Translations under genes and position numbers: made by a program
Part shown: positions 1 through 7,400 of the stretch, one piece after another
Numbering within the stretch: the first letter of the stretch is position 1
Layout of the letters: each line of letters begins with the position of its first letter
Notes under the pieces: model-generated
The model's database searches: none
What the model saw: the letters and a program-made list of their open reading frames with translations, nothing else
Told to the model about the DNA's origin: nothing
Assembly (NCBI GenBank): GCA_023136715.1
Contig: JAGLQT010000195.1
Location: 1 to 11,401 of the forward strand
Reading direction: 5' to 3'
DNA length: 11,401 nucleotides
Source of the DNA: Gammaproteobacteria bacterium
Lineage (GTDB): Bacteria > Pseudomonadota > Gammaproteobacteria > SZUA-229

Positions 1-250
1 CTCGAAAACGAGCCGCCGCTTTTCGGTCTAATGATGCAACATCCGTATTAGCCACCTGTAGCCTACCCGCCGTCGGGTGATCCAGGCAGCCAATCATATT
101 CAGCAGGGTACTCTTGCCGCTGCCAGAGGGACCAACAAAAGCGACGAATGAAGCCTGTTCAATTTTGAAATCAGCACGCTTTACCGCAGTGACTTCAACT
201 TCACCCGCCCGATAGATCTTATTGACGTTTGTCGCTGTAACAAGGCTCAT
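1..250 (-). CDS. ABC transporter ATP-binding protein, LolD/MacB type (partial, N-terminal 83 residues)
   Basis: Cytoplasmic ATPase subunit of an ABC system; it would drive a LolCDE- or MacB-like permease that extracts or exports substrates across the inner membrane. Seen: ATG at 250 preceded by a GGGAG ribosome-binding site, opening MSLVTATNVNKIY, then a Walker A loop GPSGSGKST at residues 40-48 followed by LLNMIGCLDHPTAG, which is the usual LolD/MacB pattern. The gene runs off the left edge before the Q-loop, signature and Walker B, so activity cannot be judged. The next gene upstream on the same strand (325-828) is 74 bp away and is also ABC-like, so the two probably share a transcript. Family assignment is firm; the substrate is unknown because the permease lies outside the window. 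Confidence 0.9.
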   Translation of the reverse strand, partial: MSLVTATNVNKIYRAGEVEVTAVKRADFKIEQASFVAFVGPSGSGKSTLLNMIGCLDHPTAGRLQVANTDVASLDRKAAARFR

Positions 251-324
251 GTTTAACTCCCAGGATAGTAGCTATAAGCACCCTTAAAAATTATAAAAAA
301 CTGCTGAGTATGTTTAATTTATAT

Positions 325-828
325 TTAACCCAGGCCTATCCCTTCCAGGCGCACGCGGTAACCATCATTGGTTTTTATCATGGTATTGATCAAACCTGAA
401 TGTCTGGCCTGTAACATGCAAAATCGCGGCAGGAAGTCGTAGCGACGCCCGAGCTGGAGTTCCACCTGTGTTTGCCTGACCATGCCTTCATAGGCAAGTA
501 TGTGATAGTAACCAATCTCGATACCACGATCTCTGGCATCCATCATTCCTGTAATGCACCATACCAGGTCGGCTGGAGGCGTAGCACCGTTGATAAGCAC
601 CTTTCGGCTGGTCGGTGTGTTGGTATTGGCAAACAACTCAATATCGTTGATCAATGCAGTCTTACCAGAACCAGTTGAACCAACAATGCTGACCACACTG
701 CCCATTTCAAACCTGACTTCTGACACGGTTTCTTTCTGGCCAGCTTTTCCTTGCCCTCCCAGAATGGTTACACTTTGTACATCAGATAAAGAGAGCTCTG
801 GATTTTTTCTACGGAATACTTCGGACAT
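325..828 (-). CDS. ABC ATPase-like N-terminal half joined to an unrecognised C-terminal part; possible deletion or fusion remnant
   Basis: 167 residues; ATG at 828 preceded by GAGGCGGTGA, a good ribosome-binding site. Residues 1-88 read as the start of an ABC-type ATPase: VVSIVGSTGSGKT (Walker A, about residues 45-57), then a stretch around LINGATPPAD. From about residue 89 (VWCITGMMDARDRG) the ABC pattern stops: there is no Q-loop, no LSGGQ-like signature, no Walker B and no switch His. ABC nucleotide-binding domains are usually 200 residues or more, so this cannot be a complete one. The C-terminal 79 residues are not a family I recognise. Either a deletion fused two reading frames or this is an unusual short P-loop protein. 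It lies 74 bp upstream of the LolD-like gene on the same strand. If intact homologues exist, activity here is doubtful. Confidence 0.65.
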   Translation of the reverse strand: MSEVFRRKNPELSLSDVQSVTILGGQGKAGQKETVSEVRFEMGSVVSIVGSTGSGKTALINDIELFANTNTPTSRKVLINGATPPADLVWCITGMMDARDRGIEIGYYHILAYEGMVRQTQVELQLGRRYDFLPRFCMLQARHSGLINTMIKTNDGYRVRLEGIGLG

Positions 829-1099
829 AAATCACCGCCTCAGAAATACCTTAACTGAACTATCCTAGAATAATTATCTGATAGTTTTTTATAATGATAG
901 CACTTCTTTGAACTCGAATGACTACAAAAGGCTTACCTCCAAAATTACTGAAAATTACCGGTGTGTAGCCCAATGTCTGTTTTTTGCTATTTCACTAAAA
1001 ATACCTGAATACATGTAGTTCTGGCTATAACTAATACCGGACATTCGTGAATATGATATTAAATGACCATTGACACCCTAAATCAGGCCTTTGTCAATT
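829..1099. other. Intergenic region, kinase 3' end to ABC-like gene
   Basis: 271 bp with no convincing ORF. It must carry the promoter of the minus-strand ABC-like gene, but no clear -35/-10 pair stands out. The right part holds a copy of the short repeat described at 1023-1077. No terminator with a T-tract was seen behind the kinase gene. Confidence 0.5.
1023..1077 (-). repeat. Short intergenic repeat, left copy flanking the kinase gene
   Basis: Read on the minus strand it starts GGTGTCAA, continues with CATTTA, and has AATGTCCGG and ATAGCC near its end. The same blocks in the same order occur on the plus strand at 2635-2695. The two copies are therefore inverted relative to each other, with the GGTGTCAA ends facing the kinase gene. 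Inner parts differ in length and sequence (55 versus 61 bp), so the copies are old or degenerate. Confidence 0.6.
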
Positions 1100-2527
1100 T
1101 CATTTATTAGCTTTATCGTCATATGCATCATTGAACAGTGCGAGCTCCACCCAAAAAACACTGCCTTCACCCAATGCACTCTCAACACCAATGACCCCAC
1201 CCATGAGCTCAACAAGGTGTTTGGTAATAACAAGCCCAATACCGCTGCCTTCTACATTATTTTCAGTATCCAGTCGCTCGAAAGATGTAAACAATTTAGA
1301 ACAATCTTCTTTGCTCAAACCTTTGCCAGTATCTGTGATACAGATGCGCAAATATTTCTTATTGATGATCTTACTATCCAGTCTGATATAACCGTGGTCA
1401 TTATTATATTTCACCGCATTAGACAGAAGATTTAATAACACCTGTTTAAGGCGAGTGAAGTCTGCCAGTACTGTGTAACCCTCACTGCTAACATGATCGA
1501 TGATGTCTAATTGACGTGATTCTGCCTGTGGACCAATCAGGGTTATGCATTCTTGAAGCACATCCTTGATAAGGACTTTATTTATGGAAATTTCCATTTT
1601 CCCAGATTCAATTCGGGCCAGATCCAGCACTTCATTAATTAGATTCAATAAATGATGACCAGCATAAAGAATTTCTTTAACATTTTCCTGCTGAATTTCA
1701 CTAAGTTCGTCTGCATTCATTTCAAGTAACTGTCCGAAGCCAAGGATAGCATTCATCGGCGTACGCAGCTCATGACTCATATTGGATAAAAAATCAGATT
1801 TTGCTTTGTTTGCCTTTTCTGCAGCTTCTTTTTCTTCTTTGTATTCAAAGGTCTTTTGTGCAACCATTTTTTCCAAGTGAGACTGATGCTCCTCTAGCTT
1901 TCTCTGGGATTCTTTTCTTTTATTAATTTCTTCAGTTAGGCTTTGCTGAGAAATAAGCGATATCATCATGTTTGCGTTCATTTGTTTTCCATGACGAATG
2001 ATAATCATCACATAAATTAACATGCCTACAGAAATTAATACGCCATGTTCCTCTCTAAAAAAAATCATGGCGATTAATATGCCAGAAGGAGGTAGGACAT
2101 ATAAATATAATGCACTTAAATGAGCGTATAAAATAGGAACGCTTATACCAAGAATTAACGATAAAACCAATGTGGTGAGATACATGTATTCAAATGATGT
2201 TTGATATAAACCTAATACCATTAACCCTCCCCATATTATTCCCACAAGGGCAGTTGCACTAGTATATCGAGACAAATACAAACCGGATGATTGTTTTTTA
2301 TTGGCATCACGATTGTATTTTAGAATAAGCCATAAACGATAAATAACAGCTACATTCATAAGCACAAACCATATATTTAAATATTGCTGTGACACGCCCC
2401 CTGAAAATATAATTAAAAATACAAACGCTGCAAACAAAACAGTTACATTTGAAATTACTGCATTTTCATAAATGCGCTTACATTTTTCATCTAAAACGGA
2501 AAGTTTTTCCACATAATTAGAGTACAT
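1100..2527 (-). CDS. Membrane-bound sensor histidine kinase (orphan)
   Basis: Two-component sensor kinase that autophosphorylates a histidine and would pass the phosphate to a response regulator. Seen in 475 residues: about six hydrophobic segments (roughly 28-45, 51-69, 92-107, 115-134, 141-157, 161-177) forming an N-terminal membrane sensor without a large periplasmic loop; a charged coiled coil at about 198-243; HisKA with H-box SHELRTPMNAILGF (His252); then an HATPase domain with N-box NLLSNAVKYN (Asn370), G1 box ITDTGKG (Asp399), F-box SFERL and G2 box GSGIGL (427-432). All catalytic motifs look intact. There is no receiver or Hpt domain and no response regulator gene in the window, so its partner must be elsewhere. 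The ATG at 2527 follows AGGA at a suitable distance. The membrane part is strikingly AT-rich (two sampled 60-bp lines are 28% G+C) and the gene lies between inverted repeats. The signal sensed is unknown. Confidence 0.93.
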   Translation of the reverse strand: MYSNYVEKLSVLDEKCKRIYENAVISNVTVLFAAFVFLIIFSGGVSQQYLNIWFVLMNVAVIYRLWLILKYNRDANKKQSSGLYLSRYTSATALVGIIWGGLMVLGLYQTSFEYMYLTTLVLSLILGISVPILYAHLSALYLYVLPPSGILIAMIFFREEHGVLISVGMLIYVMIIIRHGKQMNANMMISLISQQSLTEEINKRKESQRKLEEHQSHLEKMVAQKTFEYKEEKEAAEKANKAKSDFLSNMSHELRTPMNAILGFGQLLEMNADELSEIQQENVKEILYAGHHLLNLINEVLDLARIESGKMEISINKVLIKDVLQECITLIGPQAESRQLDIIDHVSSEGYTVLADFTRLKQVLLNLLSNAVKYNNDHGYIRLDSKIINKKYLRICITDTGKGLSKEDCSKLFTSFERLDTENNVEGSGIGLVITKHLVELMGGVIGVESALGEGSVFWVELALFNDAYDDKANK

Positions 2528-2634
2528 TCGGCATCCTGAAATTCATGCTGTCATAAAGTAATGCATATATTGCATCATAGATAAACTTAAATCATTATTT
2601 TTATATGGAATATACGAGTTAAGATCTTCTATGC

Positions 2635-2695
2635 GGTGTCAACGGACATTTAGTCATAGAAAAGAGTATTAATGTCCGGGTTATGTCCGATAGCC
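2635..2695 (+). repeat. Short intergenic repeat, right copy flanking the kinase gene
   Basis: Begins GGTGTCAA, contains an inverted repeat CGGACATT (2643-2650) / AATGTCCG (2671-2678) with a 20-base loop, and ends TTATGTCCGATAGCC. It is the inverted counterpart of 1023-1077. The AATGTCCG block also occurs in the larger repeat at 11177-11184, so this may be a sub-part of the same repeat family. Confidence 0.6.
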
Positions 2696-2734
2696 TGTTA
2701 GCAATCATTAGATATTACTCACGGGAACTCCACT

Positions 2735-2790
2735 AGCGTCCGCTTTGGGTCGTTAGCGGTCATGTCTGTTTACGGCAAGAAGCGGACTCT
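2735..2790 (+). repeat. CCGCTTTGGGT intergenic repeat, copy A
   Basis: Core CCGCTTTGGGTCG is shared with the copies at about 4231 and 11181. Here GTCCGCTT (2738-2745) pairs perfectly with AAGCGGAC (2780-2787), and an alternative short stem CCGCT / AGCGG exists inside (2740-2744 / 2755-2759). Unlike the other two copies, it is not followed by the ACTTATGTTAA hairpin. The function is unknown; it resembles the REP-like or MITE-like debris common between genes. Confidence 0.65.
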
Positions 2791-2800
2791 CAGTACAGAG

Positions 2801-2856
2801 TAATCAAGAGGCTGCTTACACCCTTTAGCGGAAGCTCATGAATTTTAGCTTGATTA
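2801..2856. repeat. Inverted repeat, 8-bp arms, 40-base loop
   Basis: TAATCAAG (2801-2808) and CTTGATTA (2849-2856) are exact reverse complements. A smaller AAGCT / AGCTT pair lies within. The loop is long, so this could be part of a folded transcript or chance in AT-rich DNA. Confidence 0.35.
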
Positions 2857-2890
2857 ATAAAAAGCATTGAAAGCAGACGTTATAAGTAAT

Positions 2891-2916
2891 AAAAAACTGG
2901 CTAAAACTTAGCAGGC
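2891..2916 (-). terminator. Possible rho-independent terminator of the diguanylate cyclase gene
   Basis: On the minus strand, CTGCTAA pairs with TTAGCCAG (one bulged C, 3-base loop), followed at once by TTTTTTA. It begins about 67 bp past the cyclase stop codon. The stem is short and not GC-rich, so efficiency is uncertain. Confidence 0.4.
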
Positions 2917-2982
2917 TTTATCTATAATAAGAAACAATTTCTCTCTGCCCCCCCCAATTAATTTTTAATGGCAATACCGCGC

Positions 2983-3921
2983 TTATTTGAAGGTACTGAG
3001 ACCATCCTCCCAGCAACATACGCGGGCACGCCCTTTCGCCTTGGCGCATAACAGGGCGTGATCCGCCGACTGAATAGTATCTTCGACGGAGGAGTTATTC
3101 TGCATGCAAGCAATACCAAATGATGCCGTGACAGACAGGCTCTCTCCATTGGGCAAAGGGATTGGGTATTTCCCAAGGTTGACGCACAAACGTTCGATAA
3201 TGATTCGCGCCTCATCTTGCTCGACATCGGGCAGGCAGAATAGAAACTCCTCGCCACCGTAGCGATAAATCGAATCGTATTTCCTCAAACTGGCACGACA
3301 AAAGCCGATCACAGCTTTAAGTACCTTGTCGCCCACCGTGTGACCATGCTCGTCATTGATGCGCTTGAAATAATCGATATCCATCATGCAGAGCGTGCAG
3401 GAATGTCTGGTACGTGCCAGCCTTTCCTTTTCCTCATGAAGTTTCGAGTACATGGCGTAGCGATTCCAGGCTCCAGTCAAATGGTCAATCACACACACCT
3501 GTGACATCAGCATATACTGCAGATTGCGCACCTCTAACTTGAATGCTATGGCCTGAGAAGTGAAATCGCGGTACTCGTCTTCGGCAATGTCCTGCTTATT
3601 TTCGCTCTTTTTCAGAATTTTGCGGGCAAGCGCATGCATCTGCTGGTGTTTCTCGACGACGGAATGAAACGAATCATGCGCCTTCAGTACCTCTGTGTCG
3701 GGACTGTAAAGCCATTGACCAAACTTGCAGCGGCAGTGGGCATCTTCGCAGAGGTCGGCCGGGTTCGAGTGGCCATGTTGACAGATCAACGACTGATGAA
3801 CCTGACTGATCCAGACTTCATGGTTAGAAATGCCTGTGTCCATAGCCTGAATGCTACAGAATATATCATGCGTGGCATCGGGATCTATTTGGTCTGTGAG
3901 TTTATTAATAGGGATATCCAT
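2983..3921 (-). CDS. Diguanylate cyclase with N-terminal CZB zinc-binding domain (DgcZ-like)
   Basis: Cytoplasmic enzyme making cyclic di-GMP from two GTP; in E. coli DgcZ, the known protein with this architecture, zinc bound to the CZB domain inhibits the cyclase. Seen in 312 residues: CZB with probable zinc ligands His34 (NHEVW), Cys65 (CKFGQW), His92 and His96 (KHQQMH), then GGDEF from about 142 (VIDHLTGAWNR) with MDIDYFKRINDEHGH and the active-site loop YGGEEF (222-226). RKYD at 213-216, five residues before GGEEF, fits the inhibitory I-site RxxD. Everything needed for synthesis looks present. I chose ATG 3921 (MDIPINK) because it aligns with the DgcZ start; a GTG at 3966 would add 15 residues, and neither has a strong ribosome-binding site. 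Extra Cys residues (47, 58, 63) sit near the zinc site. It appears to be a single-gene unit. Sampled lines are 50-63% G+C, far above the kinase gene. Confidence 0.93.
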   Translation of the reverse strand: MDIPINKLTDQIDPDATHDIFCSIQAMDTGISNHEVWISQVHQSLICQHGHSNPADLCEDAHCRCKFGQWLYSPDTEVLKAHDSFHSVVEKHQQMHALARKILKKSENKQDIAEDEYRDFTSQAIAFKLEVRNLQYMLMSQVCVIDHLTGAWNRYAMYSKLHEEKERLARTRHSCTLCMMDIDYFKRINDEHGHTVGDKVLKAVIGFCRASLRKYDSIYRYGGEEFLFCLPDVEQDEARIIIERLCVNLGKYPIPLPNGESLSVTASFGIACMQNNSSVEDTIQSADHALLCAKAKGRARVCCWEDGLSTFK

Positions 3922-4382
3922 CGTATTTCGACAACCTGAATTTTGGGGCGCAATTAATGCTAACACAACGCTACACAGTGTACATATACAGAGGAAATGA
4001 GGTCTTTTAGATAGGCCGACACAAAGATCACAAACTCCTGATTTTGGTCAACAGCCTCCATACACATATTTCAGCTTAATTGAAGCACTATTTTGACTAG
4101 ATTTTGTGAATGTAAATTAATTCGACGATATTTAAATGTCTGTTATGGAGCAACTTACACTAACTAGTTATGAACAGTGGAACGACTGTTTCTGGCTAAT
4201 AGCAGCCATTCCCAGCCAATACCATGAGTGGCCGCTTTGGGTCGACAGCTGACCTTCATTGCATAATGCCACTCACTTATGTTAACAGCAGTTAACATAA
4301 GTGGTTATTACGTAACAGGAGCTATAGATCCATATGGTTTTCATCATTGATCTTCATTGCGCTAATAAGCAGAAATACAATT
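3922..4382. other. Intergenic region between pump unit and diguanylate cyclase gene
   Basis: 461 bp with no supported gene. It holds the cyclase promoter area (no clear consensus seen) and repeat copy B with its perfect hairpin (4228-4303). No T-tract terminator was recognised for the pump transcript. Confidence 0.5.
4228..4303 (+). repeat. CCGCTTTGGGT repeat, copy B, with perfect 13-bp hairpin
   Basis: Blocks in order: CCGCTTTGGGT, TCGACAGC, CTTCATT, then CACTTATGTTAAC (4274-4286), loop AGCA, and GTTAACATAAGTG (4291-4303), a perfect 13-bp inverted repeat. The same blocks in the same order occur at 11174-11286. There is no T-run on either side, so it is not a classical terminator. It may still stabilise the 3' end of the pump mRNA. 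Confidence 0.75.
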
Positions 4383-4499
4383 TTAACAGCCAGCATCTAG
4401 TGTCGTAATAACTAAGATGAAATTAGTCCATTGTATTTTTCGCATACCATTCAGGAAATCTCCAACAGATTCCACCTGATTCGCAATTTCTTTATTCAT
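4383..4499 (-). CDS. Small ORF (38 aa) translationally coupled to the RND pump
   Basis: 38 codons, opening MNKEIANQVESVGDFLNGMR and ending with a short hydrophobic run WTNFILVITTL then DAGC. Its ATG shares one base with the pump stop codon (TAATG), the classic arrangement for translational coupling; GAGG lies about 18 bases before it. I do not recognise the product. The hydrophobic part is only about 10-15 residues, short for a membrane span. It could be a small pump accessory protein (small partners such as AcrZ are known for AcrB), or the 5' remnant of a longer membrane protein gene cut off by the repeat-bearing DNA that follows. The sequence alone does not decide between these. Confidence 0.4.
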   Translation of the reverse strand: MNKEIANQVESVGDFLNGMRKIQWTNFILVITTLDAGC

Positions 4500-7400
4500 T
4501 ATGTCTCGCTACGTCCTCGTTTATGCTGAGATCCACGACCCAGAAAATGCGCCAGATCATGACCAACAGTCAGTAACGTAGGGGTCAGTATCAGGGTAAT
4601 AAGGGTAGCAAACATTAAACCGTACGCCATCGACATGGTCAGCGGCATGATCAAACCGTCTTTACCACCGATGCCATAAGCGGTCGGCAATAGACCCGCC
4701 ACAGTAGTAAACGTGGTGAGCAATACAGGGCGTAATCGACCTTGCGCCCCAGCGACAACCGTTTGCACCAGATTTTTATCACTGTGCTCTAGCAGTTTTC
4801 GATTAACTTCTGTCACCATAATAATGGTGTCATTCACGACTACACCAATTAAACCCAGCGTACCCATGGTAGAGAAAAATGATAGTGGCATCCCATGCGC
4901 GTAAAACGACCAGATAACGCCAATTATGGAAAACGGTATAGTTGCCATTACGATGAAGGACTGCCCCAATGAATTAAGCAGTAAGGCCACAACCAGATAA
5001 ATCGAAACCAGTGCGACAATACCTGCAGTCAAAAATCCACCAAATATTTTTTTCTGCTCTCTGACTTCACCTGCAAAAGTAACTTTCATCGTGGGATGTT
5101 TTACCCATGTTTCATTGAAATGATCTGCAACCTGTTTTTGAACAGCCGATGTACTTGAGACTAAAGGATTGATATCAGCACTGATTGTTTCAGTACGTAC
5201 TCCACCCACATGCTGGAACTCCAATGGACCTTGCCCATGTGATAGCGTTAACACATCACTCAGGTTCATCACCTGTCCACGATTATTTTTTACCGGAATT
5301 TGAAAAAGCATATCTTCGCTATTACGATATTTCGGATCAACTATCACGCGGTATTCGATGGTTTCATCAACACTGGTTGTAGAACTCACTAACATACCGT
5401 CATAAGTGACACGCAAAGCATCGGCGACATCCTTAACCATCAAGCCGACTTCGGCCAGTTTCAAATGATCGATATTTACCACAAGCTGATCCTTACCTGG
5501 TTTGTTATCACTCTCAACATCGATAACCCCTGGCACATCTTTAAGAAAAAGCATTAATTCTTTTGCTGTCGATTCACGTAAATCATCATCATTACTGCTA
5601 ATGCGAATTTCTGCCGGTTTACCAATCGCAGGGCCGACACGTTTTTTTTCAAACAATAACGTCTCATTTTGTGAACTCTGGATTGCGTCTCGAAGCGTTT
5701 TAATAATGTCGTCAGCAGTCCTTTTACGTAGAGCTTCACCCGTTAGAAAAACACTAATGACACCCCAATGACTATGGTCACCTCGATTCTTTGATGGATC
5801 TGTAGATAATGTGCCAACGCGAGTAGCAAATGATTCCAGTTCTGTATCAGGCAAAACTTTAATATGTTCTTCCAGTTCTTTTAACCGTTCTTCTGTGGCG
5901 GTTAATGAAGCACCACGTTGCATTTCTAATTTAATATAAAATAACTCAACACCATCTTGCGGAAAGATCTGGAATTGCATTGCATTCTTAGCCAGAAAAA
6001 CACTGAAAAAGAGCAACATCACTAAAAGCATTAAAACGAGGTAACGCCAGTGAAGTAAATGCTCAAGCATTCTTCCATAACGTGTCTCAAGTTTAATTAT
6101 CCAGTCAGCTTTTTCCTTGCCTTTAACAAGACCACCTGCAGCCAGATGATGAGGTAGTATAAAAAAACTCTCAAATAAACTTACTAGTAACGCAACAATA
6201 ACTACAGCGGGAATAGCCCATGCAAATTTACCTGGCATTCCACCAATGTAAAACATCGGGCTGAATGCCAATACCGTCGTTATACTGGCGACACTCACTG
6301 GCCGCCACATTTCTGATGTACCTTTCAGTGCCGCTTGCATTCCAGTTAAGCCTTTTTCACGATGGTGAGTTATTTTTTCTGCAACCACGATAGCATCATC
6401 GACCAATAAACCCAGCACCAGAACAAACCCGGCCAGAGATATTGCATTAACAGTAACGCCGAAATACGGCAGTAAAATAAAACTACCCAACAACGAGAAA
6501 GGTACACTTAATGCGGTCCAGAAAGCCGCCTGTCGATTTAAAGCGAGCATCAGGATAATTGTTACCAGAGCGAAACCCAGTAGTGCATTCCCACCTAACA
6601 CCTGCAATCGCAAACGAGTACGCGCTGACTGATCATTAGAATAGGAATAGCCAACCCCTTCCGCAAACGTCTGCTCAAGCATGAATGCTTTGACACCATC
6701 TAGTGTTTTTATGATGTCTGCATTTTTCTTTTTACGGACGACCAGATTCATGCCTGGCTTACCATCATTACGAACGATAAAGTTTTCATCTTTCTCGCGC
6801 AGAATTACTGTAGCGACATCCTTTACCCGAACAACTTGCCCTGAGATATTGGCGCGAAGAATGACATCTTCAACCTCTTTGGGATTGTTAAATTTATTTA
6901 AACTGACGACTGTTTGCTCATTAAGATATGATTCGAGAGTGCCGCCAGTGGTGCGTAAGTTTCTCGCCTGAATAGCAATGAGCACATCTGACAAACTGAT
7001 ACGATTTTCTTTTGCCTTGGTAGGATCTATTTCGATATGAACTTCACGATCAAAATAGCCAATTTTATCTACTCCTGAAACACCAGGAAGTGCTTCAATA
7101 CCACGTTCAAGTATCGGCAGAACATCTCGTAATTTTTCATGGTCACCGAATAAATTAACCGATACGATAGGGGTATCGGTTGTTGATAGCACATCGACTA
7201 TCGGTAACTCCTCAAGATCGAGCGGTAAATCCTGCGTCTGATCGACTGCCTGCTTTATATTATTGACAATCACTGCCATTTCTTTATAACCAGCATCCTC
7301 ATCAGCTGAAATAATAATGGAAGAAAAATTTTCACGTGATGTAGAGACAATTTCGTATAAGCCGTCTACTTCCTGTATTTCTTCTTCAAGTTGCGAGGTA

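Larger units (their letters stand above)
2528..2982. other. Repeat-rich intergenic region
   Basis: 455 bp without a convincing gene. It contains the kinase promoter area (AT-rich, about 2530-2630), the right flanking repeat (2635-2695), a CCGCTTTGGGT repeat copy (2735-2790), a long-loop inverted repeat (2801-2856), a possible terminator for the diguanylate cyclase gene (2891-2916) and a run of eight C (2948-2955). Confidence 0.6.

Noticed and set aside
472..868. Plus-strand ORFs opposite the ABC-like gene
   Set aside because: They are antisense to a frame with a Walker A motif and a good ribosome-binding site, and their translations show no recognisable domain.
1091..1435. Plus-strand ORFs opposite the histidine kinase C-terminus
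   Set aside because: They overlap the conserved N, G1 and G2 boxes on the other strand and have no domain of their own.
1023..2695. Complete insertion sequence or transposon around the kinase
   Set aside because: No transposase or integrase is encoded between or next to the repeats, and the two copies are degenerate; only a cassette or MITE-type hypothesis is left.
3922..3966. GTG start at 3966 for the diguanylate cyclase
   Set aside because: It would add 15 residues without family support and has no ribosome-binding site; ATG 3921 matches the DgcZ-like start better.
4274..4303. Perfect hairpin as a rho-independent terminator
   Set aside because: No T-run follows on either strand and the stem is AT-rich; it is better explained as part of a dispersed repeat.
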